A DNA stretch of 64,000 nucleotides from VYFG01 sp965248685 (GCA_965248685.1 CBDFKC010000003.1:558001-622000); one strand, 5' to 3'. Positions 52,436-61,681 are shown, counted from the stretch's first letter. Notes: generated by a model from the letters alone, not told the origin. Program-made: numbers and translations.

Positions 52436-53539
52436 TTATATGCGCATTGGCATCACCAACCAGGTGGATCGAGAGTCTCCAGGTTGTTTCAAAATGCATA
52501 TGCCATCATTTCCCTGAAAGTGTAGCTCTGCTCTATCTCCTGTTATAGCCTTAGCCGCGTCTATTAGATATGTCACGTTATACCCGGTCTCTACCGAATC
52601 TCCACTGTATTCAACCGCCATTTCCTCGAGGGCTTCTTCCTGTTCAGGATTATTAGCGGTAACCGACATAGTCCCCTTATCCAGAACCAACTTAACGCCC
52701 TTAAATCGATCGGTCGTTAATACAGCCGCCCGGTTCAGGGTCTCTATAAATTCCGATCGATTAACTTCTATTATAATATTTAACTCAGTTTCCAGTACCC
52801 CCTTAAATTCAGGAAACTTCCCGTCAATTAATTTAGTAATAAGCGTGGTATTCTGTTTTGTCAGGCGAAGATGGTTTTTACTTACTTCAATAAGCAATTC
52901 TGACTCTTCATTACCGTCGAGAAAGCGCGATATTTCCGCGATGGCTTTACGCGGAACGATTAACTGGCGAATCTCTTTTGCACCAAGCTCAATGTCTACT
53001 TCACTTTGCGCCAATCTGTGTCCGTCTGTAGCGATGGTTCTTAACCGGTTTTCTCCGATTTCAAAAAGTACTCCATTTAAATAATACCTGACATCCTGCA
53101 CTGCCATCGCAAATGATGTTTTTTCTAGTAGATTTTTTAGACCTAACTCATTGATTTTAAACCTTTCCTCCCAATTTCCTGCCACTATTCTGGGGTATTC
53201 TTCGGCTGATAGTGTTTTGAGTGTGTAACGACTCCTTCCGCTAGAAACAATAACTTTTTCGCCATCACTTTTTAAGGAGATCGAAGCATTTTCAGGCAAC
53301 ATACGGCATATATCGAGGATCTTTCGCGTGGAAACTGTAAAACTACCATCATCTCCATCAATCTCCTCTAATACTTCAGAAATCTCGACTTCCAAATCCG
53401 TTCCAATGGTATTTAGTTTTTTATCCTGAACACCAAAATAGAGATTAGCCAGGATAGGTAGAGTCTGTCGCTTTTCTACCACACTACTTACCAATGTTAA
53501 CGCTGGAAGTAATTTAGCTCTATCTATTTTAATTTTCAT
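52436..53539 (-). CDS. dnaN: DNA polymerase III beta sliding clamp
   Basis: DnaN, 367 residues, ring-shaped processivity clamp with three repeats of the clamp fold. Conserved pieces: LVSSVVEKRQTLPILANLYF at the start, TDGHRLAQSE in the second domain, and VMPMRI at the extreme C-terminus. Normal length. On the minus strand 384 bases after dnaA, with DnaA boxes in that gap; followed by a strong terminator and then the recF-less gap. Confidence 0.98.
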   Translation of the reverse strand: MKIKIDRAKLLPALTLVSSVVEKRQTLPILANLYFGVQDKKLNTIGTDLEVEISEVLEEIDGDDGSFTVSTRKILDICRMLPENASISLKSDGEKVIVSSGRSRYTLKTLSAEEYPRIVAGNWEERFKINELGLKNLLEKTSFAMAVQDVRYYLNGVLFEIGENRLRTIATDGHRLAQSEVDIELGAKEIRQLIVPRKAIAEISRFLDGNEESELLIEVSKNHLRLTKQNTTLITKLIDGKFPEFKGVLETELNIIIEVNRSEFIETLNRAAVLTTDRFKGVKLVLDKGTMSVTANNPEQEEALEEMAVEYSGDSVETGYNVTYLIDAAKAITGDRAELHFQGNDGICILKQPGDSRSTWLVMPMRI

Positions 53540-53923
53540 ATTATATTTTGAATAGTAGTTGTTATTTTAGGCACTGTGGAAATGTTAAAAACAGGAATTT
53601 AACGTTAATAATCAATTATTTATATAATATTTCGCGTTGTATAACTCGTGTATAACCCAGGGAAAACTGTATCATAATTTGTGGACTAATCTTATCCACA
53701 AACCACTCCCGGAAAAACCCCTGGTTATCCACAATTTATTCATTAAATTGGGCTAGTTATCCCCACAATAGGGTAGAACTCAGGTTCCGTTATATTGATA
53801 TGGATTCCAACTTTTACCAAAAAACAGCAAAACCAGAATACGCTAAGGAAAACAGAAGCCAGATAAAGCTATAGATTTACCAACCGGTACAAACCGCAAA
53901 AGTGAATTCAGTAGACTGGAAAA
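53540..53923. other. dnaA-dnaN intergenic region with DnaA boxes (origin candidate)
   Basis: A 384-base AT-rich, gene-free region between dnaA and dnaN. It contains perfect DnaA boxes TTATCCACA at 53692-53700 and 53725-53733, and TTATCCCCA (8 of 9) at 53757-53765. AT-rich tracts lie next to the boxes on the dnaN side (53595-53650), suitable as an unwinding element. In Pseudomonas-like bacteria such boxes occur both in the dnaA-dnaN gap and upstream of dnaA. No 13-mer is claimed. Confidence 0.65.
53692..53765 (+). promoter_or_regulatory. Cluster of three DnaA boxes
   Basis: TTATCCACA at 53692-53700 and 53725-53733 (both exact matches to the DnaA box) and TTATCCCCA at 53757-53765, all in the same orientation, spaced 33 and 32 bases start to start, which is about three helical turns. 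Confidence 0.8.
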
Positions 53924-55303
53924 TCAGCTGTTAATCAAACGCTGAATATTGCGATGGTCTTCCTGCATTTTATTATCGCTGACTAAAAGCTCATCAATTT
54001 TCCGACAAGCATGTAATACCGTGGTGTGATCCCTGCCACCAAAGCGATCTCCAATTTGAGGCAAACTCATGTTGGTAAATTCTTTGGCTAGGGACATCGC
54101 TAACTGCCTGGGTCTGGCGATATCCCGGGTTCTTTTTTTAGACAATAGATCGGCAATCCGTATCTTGAAATATTCGGCAACGATCTGCTGAATGTTATCA
54201 ATATTAATTCGAGACTCTCGATAAACCAGCAAGTCCCGTAGTGCTTCACGGGCTAATTCAACATCAATTGATCGCCCGGTAAAACCGGCGCTGGCAATTA
54301 TTCGATGTAGCGCACCTTCAAGTTCACGCACATTTGATCGAACTGCGTTAGCCACGAAGAAGGCTACCTCACCCGGTAAAGCGATACCTTTGTCCATCGC
54401 TTTTTTACTGAGTATAGCAACTCTGGTTTCTAATTCAGGCGGCTCAATGGAAACTGTTAAACCACTACCAAACCGCGACACCAGTCGCTCCTCAACCCCT
54501 GTCATGGCTTTGGGAATTCGGTCACTGGTAATTATTATTTGACGTTGGCCTTCCAATAGAGAGTTAAAAGTGTGAAAGAACTCTTCCTGAGATTGAGTTT
54601 TTCGGGCAAAAAATTGAATATCGTCAATCAATAATGCATCAAGTGATCGGTAGTAGCGTTTAAACTCATTCATGGTATTGTTTTTTAACGCCTTTACCAT
54701 GTCGTTAACAAACAATTCAGAGCGAATATAAACAACCTTGGCAGAGGGATCGTTATCCAGGATAAGGTTTCCTGCAGCCTGCATCAAATGAGTTTTACCG
54801 AGCCCGACGCCGCCATAGATAAATAGCGGATTGTAGGACTTTCCCGGATGCATGCCGACCTGTTCAGCCGCAGCCCTGGCAAGTTGATTGGAGTTTCCTT
54901 CTACGTGGTTTTCAAAAATATAGTCTCTGTTTATACGACCACCGGTATGGGGTTGGGAGGATCCGGAAGGCTCGTCCTGAAAATCAATGGCAAAGGATTG
55001 GTCTACCCGACGGATCGAGTTTTTATCAGGTGCAATCGCCGCAACTATCGGTGCACTGCCATGACTGCCGATTTCACACTGAACCCGCTCAACACCAATA
55101 TCCATTGCGAGAATAGCGTTTTCAAGTCGTGGAAACATATTCTGTTTAACATGGTTCAATACATAGCGATTAGGTGCCAGAAGTTTGAGAGTTTGGTCCG
55201 CAAATATCGAATGTAATGGTCGTAACCACGTGTTGATTTCGTCACTCGGAAATTCCAATTTAAGCTTATCGATGCAATCGATCCAATTACGGGTGCTGTT
55301 CAA
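53924..55303 (-). CDS. dnaA: Chromosomal replication initiator DnaA
   Basis: DnaA, 459 residues. Domain I (1-90), a short variable linker, then domain III AAA+ with Walker A GGVGLGKTHLMQAAGN, Walker B LLIDDIQFF and sensor ITSDR; domain IV (DNA binding) ending with the signature DHTTVLHACRKI. Normal length for gammaproteobacteria. It opens the dnaA-dnaN transcript on the minus strand; the DnaA boxes on both sides could allow autoregulation. Confidence 0.98.
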   Translation of the reverse strand: MNSTRNWIDCIDKLKLEFPSDEINTWLRPLHSIFADQTLKLLAPNRYVLNHVKQNMFPRLENAILAMDIGVERVQCEIGSHGSAPIVAAIAPDKNSIRRVDQSFAIDFQDEPSGSSQPHTGGRINRDYIFENHVEGNSNQLARAAAEQVGMHPGKSYNPLFIYGGVGLGKTHLMQAAGNLILDNDPSAKVVYIRSELFVNDMVKALKNNTMNEFKRYYRSLDALLIDDIQFFARKTQSQEEFFHTFNSLLEGQRQIIITSDRIPKAMTGVEERLVSRFGSGLTVSIEPPELETRVAILSKKAMDKGIALPGEVAFFVANAVRSNVRELEGALHRIIASAGFTGRSIDVELAREALRDLLVYRESRINIDNIQQIVAEYFKIRIADLLSKKRTRDIARPRQLAMSLAKEFTNMSLPQIGDRFGGRDHTTVLHACRKIDELLVSDNKMQEDHRNIQRLINS

Positions 55304-55743
55304 TTTTTAATCACTACCAAATCCAAATGCTTATAATATATTATTGTCCAAATCGAATAGTGAAAAGCCCTTCCCGATTACTTACAGTAGACAACAGCCC
55401 TCCCTAACCATCTAATTTAAATGGAAATATTTCTATTTAATGGTGGTTGGCGAAAATATAGTTTAACAACTTTGTTCGCCTGGGGACGGATAAGTCTAAT
55501 CCCTCCGAAGATTTTTATCCACAGCTAAAAGGGTACTAAAGATGAAAAATTATTCTTTTTTTCTCCACAACGGACAAAAAATTTGTTTATAGCGAACTCC
55601 GATTTGGCGGGTAAAAGTATTCATCGATATAAACCAGTTAGCGATTAGAGACTTAACAGACAAAATCAAACTGAATTGTCAGAAACGACCAGTATTTATC
55701 CAAACTTTGCCAAAAGCTGTCTCGCCCTATCTCCAGTACAAAA
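55304..55743. other. Upstream region of dnaA with DnaA boxes (origin candidate)
   Basis: A 440-base AT-rich region between dnaA and the sensor-kinase gene. It holds DnaA boxes TTATCCACA at 55515-55523 (exact), TTCTCCACA at 55561-55569 (8 of 9) and TTATCCAAA at 55696-55704 (8 of 9), plus an A/T-rich run near 55545-55565. The rpmH-rnpA pair that usually lies here in gammaproteobacteria is absent. It contains the dnaA promoter, which I cannot locate exactly, and may be the origin. Confidence 0.6.
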
Positions 55744-57078
55744 TCATTCTATGATGGGTAGTTGCACTGTGATCACTAGACCTCTAACGCCACCATTTCG
55801 TGCACCAATACTGCCCCCGTGCAACTTGACGATGGCCTGGGTTAACGCAAGACCTATCCCATGCTGCCCTCCACTAATGTCCCTAGAAGGGTCGGCGCGA
55901 AAGAAAGGATCAAATATTCGGTCAATAACCTCTGGGTTGACCCCGGGGCCATCATCAATTACCTCCAGGGTTACTGCGCCTTGTTCATGATATAGCCGGA
56001 CTTCGACAGAACCATGATCGGGGGTAAATCTTAGTGCGTTGCGTACAACATTTTCCAGGGCGCTGGAGAGCAGATTGTAATCGCCTTTCAGTGCAACCGG
56101 ATTCTGCGCGTTTACTATTACTTTTTTACCGGTAGGTTGAAACTCGAAGTTCGCATCTTCAGCTACTTTATGTAATAAGATATTTAAATCTATCTTGTTG
56201 TTGGGAATCTCCGTTTGATTCTGCAATCGGGACAGCGTCAATAAGTCTTCAATCAACCCATCGAGCCGTTCAACCTCGTGTTCGATCCTGTCTGTTTCTG
56301 GCAGGTCACCATACTTATGTGCAGCCAGGGAAGCGGCAACTTGAATCCGCGCCAATGGAGTACGGAGTTCATGGGAAACATCCCGCAACAACTGTCTCTG
56401 GTTATCCATGGTTTGTTCCACCCTGTCGGTCATACGATTAAACTCCCTGCCGAATTCGCCAAATGCATCACTTCGGCCCGCCACAGAATTCGGTATTCTC
56501 GCCGACAAATTTTCCGCGGAGATGGATCCCACGGTGTCGCGGAATGCTCTCATCGGTCGCAGTATCCAAAAACTAAGCAGAGCACTAGCGATCAACAAAC
56601 CAAGCCCCACGGCGATAATAGGCATTCCAAAAGTACGAAATTTACCCCCCGGTGAAAAAGGGGGGCGGGGAGCTGCCAGTACGACCCGATAGTTTTGCCC
56701 GTTTAGGGCTATTTCGTGACCGAACAAAAACAAACCACCGGCCTGATTTTGCCCGGGACGAATAACCATGGGATACATCGTCAATTGCCGTCTGATTTCA
56801 GGAGGCAACGGAGCCCCGGTCAGTGGACGGTCAGTCTGATCCAGGATCCAGCTTCGCAGCATGTGTCGCCTGTGTAGCCTGGCTCGGATCATTTCCAAAG
56901 TACCCTGACTGTAAGCGGAGACGATTTGCTTTGCGATCTGAAGGGAGTCATGGTGAAGGCGGGACTCACCAGGATGAATTTCATGATTAATCCAGGAGAA
57001 AAGAAAATAAGAGGAAACCACGACCGCAATAAACGAACCCATTAAAAGAGCAAGTATCCGCAAAAATAATGATTTCAT
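55744..57078 (-). CDS. CpxA-like sensor histidine kinase
   Basis: A sensor kinase of 444 residues. Two membrane helices (about 5-28 and 151-174) flank a periplasmic domain of about 120 residues; then HAMP (RPMRAFRDTVGSISAENLSARI), phospho-acceptor His in DVSHELRTPLARIQVA near 239, and the ATPase core ENVVRNALRFTP (N box), DDGPGVNPE (G1), FDPFFRAD and GGQHGIGLALTQAI (G2). The order and the linked cpxR- and cpxP-like genes suggest a CpxA relative, but the periplasmic part is not close to E. coli CpxA. Overlaps the regulator by 4 bases. Confidence 0.88.
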   Translation of the reverse strand: MKSLFLRILALLMGSFIAVVVSSYFLFSWINHEIHPGESRLHHDSLQIAKQIVSAYSQGTLEMIRARLHRRHMLRSWILDQTDRPLTGAPLPPEIRRQLTMYPMVIRPGQNQAGGLFLFGHEIALNGQNYRVVLAAPRPPFSPGGKFRTFGMPIIAVGLGLLIASALLSFWILRPMRAFRDTVGSISAENLSARIPNSVAGRSDAFGEFGREFNRMTDRVEQTMDNQRQLLRDVSHELRTPLARIQVAASLAAHKYGDLPETDRIEHEVERLDGLIEDLLTLSRLQNQTEIPNNKIDLNILLHKVAEDANFEFQPTGKKVIVNAQNPVALKGDYNLLSSALENVVRNALRFTPDHGSVEVRLYHEQGAVTLEVIDDGPGVNPEVIDRIFDPFFRADPSRDISGGQHGIGLALTQAIVKLHGGSIGARNGGVRGLVITVQLPIIE

Positions 57079-57770
57079 AGATCTTTGGGCAACGTCTGGT
57101 AGAGGTATCCGCTACCCCGAATGGTTCGAATTCTTTCTCGGTCATCATGGTATGAACCGAGCTTTTTTCTCAGATTACTGATATGGACGTCGATACTGCG
57201 ATCCCACTGGCTTAAGCTTTTCTCCAGAACGATGAGTGAAATATCAGATTTACAGACCAGCTGCCCCGGGGTCTTGAGGAGCAAGTAAAGCAGGTCAAAC
57301 TCGGTCTGGGTAAGGTTAACTTCTGAACCCGCCACAATTACTTTCCGGGCAGCATAATTCAAGGTCAGGTCGGCGAAAGTAATCAAGCCGGCTGGTTCAG
57401 ACGCACTGGTGTTGGTTCGTCTCAGAACCGCTTTGACTCGAGCGTAGAGTTCACGAGGATTGCACGGTTTGGACAGATAATCATCCGCACCCAGTTCCAG
57501 ACCCAGAATCCGATCGAGGTCGTCGCCTCTGGCAGTTAACATTATGACCGGAACGGTACTGGATTCTCGGATTTTCTTTAGGGTTTCTATGCCACTTAGC
57601 CTTGGCATCATTATGTCCAGTACGACAATATCTATACCAAGAGATGACAACATATCCAAAGCGATTAAGCCATCTGCAGCGACCGAGACCGAACAACCTT
57701 CAGACGACAGATATTCGGAAAGCAAATCCGACAATACATTATCATCGTCTACGATTAAAACTCTAGGCAT
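57075..57770 (-). CDS. CpxR-like response regulator (OmpR family)
   Basis: A response regulator of 231 residues. Receiver domain with the phosphorylated Asp in IVVLDIMMPR (about residue 52), the Asp pair VDDDN, the switch Thr in LTARG and Lys in YLSKPCN. The C-terminal winged helix DNA-binding domain ends with IRTIRGSGYLYQ. It is likely to be phosphorylated by the kinase gene that overlaps it. Envelope-stress response is inferred from the neighbours. Confidence 0.93.
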   Translation of the reverse strand: MPRVLIVDDDNVLSDLLSEYLSSEGCSVSVAADGLIALDMLSSLGIDIVVLDIMMPRLSGIETLKKIRESSTVPVIMLTARGDDLDRILGLELGADDYLSKPCNPRELYARVKAVLRRTNTSASEPAGLITFADLTLNYAARKVIVAGSEVNLTQTEFDLLYLLLKTPGQLVCKSDISLIVLEKSLSQWDRSIDVHISNLRKKLGSYHDDRERIRTIRGSGYLYQTLPKDL

Positions 57771-57894
57771 AAAAATTAATATATGGGCTAACCCATTAAT
57801 GACCGAAACAGAAAAAGAGCAATTCAGTGGCTCCAGCTCCAGCTACTGAATCGCTCCCACAAAGCTTTTAGCGAAGGTTGGTCGATACCCTGTT

Positions 57895-58377
57895 TCAGGA
57901 ACTATGTTTCATGGCCTTTTCTCTGTGGCGCCGCATTAGCTCACGCATTTCCTGGCGTTGTGGCTGGTCCAATATACCAGCAATCTGCTTGAAAACACTG
58001 GCGTGGATCAAAGCCTGATTACGTGCCAGTTCCGCAATTTGATCTGCCATCACGCTAGCCTCCGCGTCAAATGTGTCTGAGGTCGGGTCCAGCTTCATGG
58101 TTTCATGGCGTAGATTTCGCCCGGCCATACGACCGTCACTAAGAGATTCCTTGTTTTCAAGCATAATCTGCTCAAGGGACTCCAGTTGCTGGTCGCTTAA
58201 GTCCAGGTGGTGTTCAAGTTTACCGATCATCCGCTGCATCATAGGCCCGCGATGGTGGCCCCCAAACCCATGGGAACCTTTGTCATGTCCGCAGCTCTTG
58301 TTACCTGCAAATGCTGCTGCCGAGCCCACAATGGTTGCGATCGCTATCGCTACAACAATATTTCGATTTTTCATCAT
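57895..58377 (-). CDS. CpxP/Spy-like periplasmic LTxxQ protein
   Basis: A protein of 160 residues. Signal peptide (IAIATIVGSAAAFA), then a His-rich stretch (SCGHDKGSHGFGGHHRG) that may bind metal, then the helical Spy/CpxP fold with LTxxQ-like motifs (LDLSDQQLESLEQIM and ILDQPQRQEMRELM). Such proteins are periplasmic chaperones and, for CpxP, inhibitors of the CpxA sensor. Located upstream of the cpxR-cpxA genes in the same direction. A TATAAT (minus strand, 58397-58402) and a GGAG ribosome site precede it. Confidence 0.85.
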   Translation of the reverse strand: MMKNRNIVVAIAIATIVGSAAAFAGNKSCGHDKGSHGFGGHHRGPMMQRMIGKLEHHLDLSDQQLESLEQIMLENKESLSDGRMAGRNLRHETMKLDPTSDTFDAEASVMADQIAELARNQALIHASVFKQIAGILDQPQRQEMRELMRRHREKAMKHSS

Positions 58378-58396
58378 TAATTACTCCAGATTAAAA

Positions 58397-58423
58397 ATTA
58401 TACGGGGAAAGTAACCATTACAA
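58397..58423 (-). promoter_or_regulatory. Probable promoter of the cpxP-like gene
   Basis: On the minus strand, TATAAT (58402-58397) is preceded by a weak -35-like TTGTAA (58423-58418) with a 15-base spacer. The weak -35 fits an activator-dependent promoter. Confidence 0.45.
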
Positions 58424-58470
58424 TCCCTTAAGTGGAGACTGGATTGTGTCTGATTGGATGCAAAGGTCGG

Positions 58471-58497
58471 GTAAGGTGGCGGTAAAGATTGTGTAAA
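58471..58497 (+). promoter_or_regulatory. Three GTAAA direct repeats with an 11-bp period (CpxR-type site)
   Basis: GTAAG (58471), GTAAA (58482) and GTAAA (58493) lie exactly 11 bp apart. OmpR-type regulators such as CpxR bind direct repeats of this kind (consensus GTAAA-N5-GTAAA, spacing 10-11). The cluster is in the region between the divergent cpxP-like and fadD-like genes, 50 bases upstream of the cpxP-like promoter. Regulation is inferred. Confidence 0.55.
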
Positions 58498-58598
58498 GAA
58501 AACGGGTGATTGCTGCCCAGCTAGATGTGCCCAAACCATGGGAGCGGGTATACTGACAAGGTTAAAGCAATAATTGATATTTGATCTGACTCAGTAAT

Positions 58599-60251
58599 AT
58601 GTTCTGGCAAAAACAATATGAGCATGGTGTTCCCTCTGAAATCGAATTGGGGAAGGTCGTTCCTATAGTCGATTATTTGACCAATACTGCCAATGCCTAT
58701 CCAAAGGCTACAGCCTGCAGTAACTTTGGCCATCAGATCAGCTACGCCGAATTAGATCGGCTGTCGAGCTTGTTTCGCCATGGATTGACCTCTCAATTTA
58801 ACCTGAACCCAGGAGATCGGGTAGCGATTATGTTGCCCAATATCATTCAGTTTCCGGTGGCATTGTTTGGCATTTTGCGTGCGGGCATGGTGGTGGTAAA
58901 TGTCAATCCGCTATACACCCCCAGGGAACTCGAACACCAGCTCAAGGACTCCGGTGCCAGCGCGATTATTCTCCTGGAGAATTTTGCCCATGTATTACAG
59001 CAGGTAATTGAACGCACCCAGGTAAAACACGTGGTAATTGCAAAGGTAGGAGACTGTTTACCTCCTGCCAAAGGGTTGTTAATTAACAGCGTGCTCAAGT
59101 ATGTAAAAAAAGTTGTACCACCCTGGCAACTGGACCAGGCGACAAGCTATAAAAAATTTATAGGATTAAAACCGAATACCCGGCTGCCGGATCATGCTAG
59201 TAGTCTGGAGGACGTTGCTTTTCTTCAGTACACCGGCGGTACTACCGGCGTATCCAAAGGGGTAATGCTCACCCATGGCAATGTAAGTTCGAATATTCAG
59301 CAGGGACTCGCCTGGTGTCTGGACCATTTTAAACCAGCTCAAGAAGTGGCGATTACCGCACTGCCGCTTTATCATATCTTCGCGCTTACCGCGAACCTGA
59401 TGTTTATGGTGGCAACCGGCGGTAATTGTGTCTTGATCACCAATCCGCGGGATTTTCCGGCATTCGTTCGCGAATTAACTAAATGGAAGATGACCTATAT
59501 TACCGGCGTCAATACCCTATACGCAGCATTACTGGATACTCCAGGAATTGAGGCGGTAAATTTTGATCATCTTAAGATAACCCTGGGCGCCGGTATGGCG
59601 GTAACCCGACCAGTGGCGCGAAGATGGAAAGAACTGACCAATAAACCATTAATCGAAGTGTATGGTTTGTCAGAAACCTCACCGGCGGTTTGTATGAATC
59701 GTCTCGACATGGACAAGTTCAACGGGTTTGTTGGTTTGCCAATTCCTTCTACAGAGGTAGACATAGTAGATCAGGAGGGCCAGTCTGTGGCCATTGGGAA
59801 AGAAGGTGAACTTTGTGTCAGAGGACCCCAGGTGATGCCAGGTTATTGGCGTAACCAGGGTGAAACCGAAAAAGCGTTTAACGCCGAGGGATATTTTAAA
59901 ACAGGGGATTTCGCTAGTATCAATGAACAGGGTTACGTCAAGATTCTGGATCGTAAAAAAGACATGATACTGGTGTCCGGATTTAACGTTTATCCCAATG
60001 AGATTGAGGACGTCGTAAGTGAACACCCGAACATCAGGGAAGTAGCCGCGGTAGGCATTAAGGATGACAAATCTGGAGAACGGGTTAAACTATTTGTGGT
60101 TACAGATAATAGTGCTCTGGACCAACAAACAGTGATTCAATGGTGTCGGCAGAACATGACGAGTTATAAAGTACCCAAGGCGGTGGAGTTTCGCCAGCAG
60201 CTACCCAAGTCGGCGGTAGGTAAAATTCTACGAAAGGAATTGCGAGACTAA
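58599..60251 (+). CDS. Long-chain fatty acid-CoA ligase (FadD-like)
   Basis: An acyl-CoA synthetase of 550 residues of the adenylate-forming family: YTGGTTGVSKGVMLTHGN is the P-loop-like motif near residue 211, YGLSETSPAVCMN the adenine-binding motif, the hinge is IKILDRKKDMILVSGFNVYP (A8), and the catalytic Lys is in PKSAVGKILRKEL at the C-terminus. It activates fatty acids to acyl-CoA for beta-oxidation. Length fits FadD. Convergent with the MFS gene (3 bases apart). Confidence 0.93.
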   Translation: MFWQKQYEHGVPSEIELGKVVPIVDYLTNTANAYPKATACSNFGHQISYAELDRLSSLFRHGLTSQFNLNPGDRVAIMLPNIIQFPVALFGILRAGMVVVNVNPLYTPRELEHQLKDSGASAIILLENFAHVLQQVIERTQVKHVVIAKVGDCLPPAKGLLINSVLKYVKKVVPPWQLDQATSYKKFIGLKPNTRLPDHASSLEDVAFLQYTGGTTGVSKGVMLTHGNVSSNIQQGLAWCLDHFKPAQEVAITALPLYHIFALTANLMFMVATGGNCVLITNPRDFPAFVRELTKWKMTYITGVNTLYAALLDTPGIEAVNFDHLKITLGAGMAVTRPVARRWKELTNKPLIEVYGLSETSPAVCMNRLDMDKFNGFVGLPIPSTEVDIVDQEGQSVAIGKEGELCVRGPQVMPGYWRNQGETEKAFNAEGYFKTGDFASINEQGYVKILDRKKDMILVSGFNVYPNEIEDVVSEHPNIREVAAVGIKDDKSGERVKLFVVTDNSALDQQTVIQWCRQNMTSYKVPKAVEFRQQLPKSAVGKILRKELRD

Positions 60252-60254
60252 TAA

Positions 60255-61544
60255 TTAATTGTTTTTTTCTGGTTGTTCCGGATCGACTATTTGGGAATTA
60301 CCTTCGAGTTCACTCTCTTCGATCGCAATTTCGGTGGCTATTTCAACAGCTACTGAGGTTGTAGCAGCGGTTACTGGAACATAGGGGTTGGTGTCTTCAA
60401 CAGCCACCGCCTCTCGACGAGTCATACGGTAAATACTGTATAAACAAACCGAAGCAGTAAAGAAAGCAATAAATAGAAAAAATCCGTTGGGACCAAACTG
60501 ATTAATCAAATACCCTACAACGATGGGGCCGCCCATCGCGCCGAACCCGTTAATGAATATCAATCCGCCCGAAGCCGATGCCATTTGGTCGGGCTCAAGA
60601 TGGTCATTGGTGTAAGCAATTAAAAGGGGATAGAGTGGATTGACCGCGCCACCAATACAAAAAGCGATCCCGATTAAAAGCCAGGTAGACCCTCCGGCCA
60701 GGGTTCCGAGAAAGGCAAAGCCAGAGCCCATAGCGGTAAGTATTACAATAAGCGAACGCCGATCCATGCGGTCCGAGATCCAGCCAACCGGGTACTGCAG
60801 AATCAGGCCACCAACAAAAATAGCGGTAACAAACCAGGAAATCTCTTTTACCGACAAGCCTATTTCCGCCCCAAAAATAGAAGACATTCCCAGCAACGCG
60901 GAAAAAACCCCACCCATTAAAAATATTCCGACGCAACCTAAAGGAGAAGCCTGCATTAATTGCCGAAGTGACATACGTCGCGACGACGAAAATACTGGTG
61001 TTGGACTGATCGATAGTAAAATCGGCGCGAAAGAAATCGAAACCAGCACCGATATCAGGACAAATAGCCCATAGCCTGAAGGGTCGGCGAGATTTAGCAA
61101 TAATTGCCCCGATACAACCCCAGTCATTTGCACCAGTATGTAAAGGGACAATGCCTGACCGCGGTTATCATTACTCGACAGGTCGTTAATCCAACTTTCC
61201 GCGACTACGTACAAGCCGGAAAAGCAGAACCCCACCACGATTCGCATACAGAACCAAAAATATGGATCGACAAAAGTGGCGTAGAGAATAAAAGCGGCAG
61301 AGACCAGCGACCCGAGAGCGGCAAAAACCCGAACGTGGCCTACTCTTCGCAGCAACACCGGGGTTACTCTCGAACCGCCGAGGAAACCGATAAAGTAGGC
61401 TGACATGATAAATCCCATCCAGGAGGGATCTATCTGCTCGAGGGATCCGCGTACACCCAGCAGGGTACCCTGGAGTCCATTGCCGACCATCAGTAACAAT
61501 ACTCCCAGCATCAGGGCCCAGGTACGCATTAGCACAGACAACAT
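60255..61544 (-). CDS. MFS transporter (YcaD-like)
   Basis: A major facilitator of 429 residues with about twelve helices. Family traits: GFLGGSRVTPVLLRRVGHVRVFAA and YPVGWISDRMDRRSLIVIL (the G-x-x-x-D-R-x-x-R loop between helices 2-3 and 8-9), AFCIGGAVNPLYPLLIAY. It looks closest to YcaD-like members, of unknown substrate; a fatty-acid or aromatic substrate would fit the neighbours but is not shown by sequence. C-terminal tail of 45 residues is Thr/Glu rich. Confidence 0.85.
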   Translation of the reverse strand: MLSVLMRTWALMLGVLLLMVGNGLQGTLLGVRGSLEQIDPSWMGFIMSAYFIGFLGGSRVTPVLLRRVGHVRVFAALGSLVSAAFILYATFVDPYFWFCMRIVVGFCFSGLYVVAESWINDLSSNDNRGQALSLYILVQMTGVVSGQLLLNLADPSGYGLFVLISVLVSISFAPILLSISPTPVFSSSRRMSLRQLMQASPLGCVGIFLMGGVFSALLGMSSIFGAEIGLSVKEISWFVTAIFVGGLILQYPVGWISDRMDRRSLIVILTAMGSGFAFLGTLAGGSTWLLIGIAFCIGGAVNPLYPLLIAYTNDHLEPDQMASASGGLIFINGFGAMGGPIVVGYLINQFGPNGFFLFIAFFTASVCLYSIYRMTRREAVAVEDTNPYVPVTAATTSVAVEIATEIAIEESELEGNSQIVDPEQPEKNN

Positions 61545-61681
61545 GGCTCGGTTACCGGTAAAAAATTATTCGGCGCGAAGTTTACAGGCAGAAATGATTT
61601 GGGTATACAGCGCCAGCAAACAAACCAAGACACTACACTTGCTACAGAGGCTCTACAAAAACGCTAGAATAGCCTGTCAAT

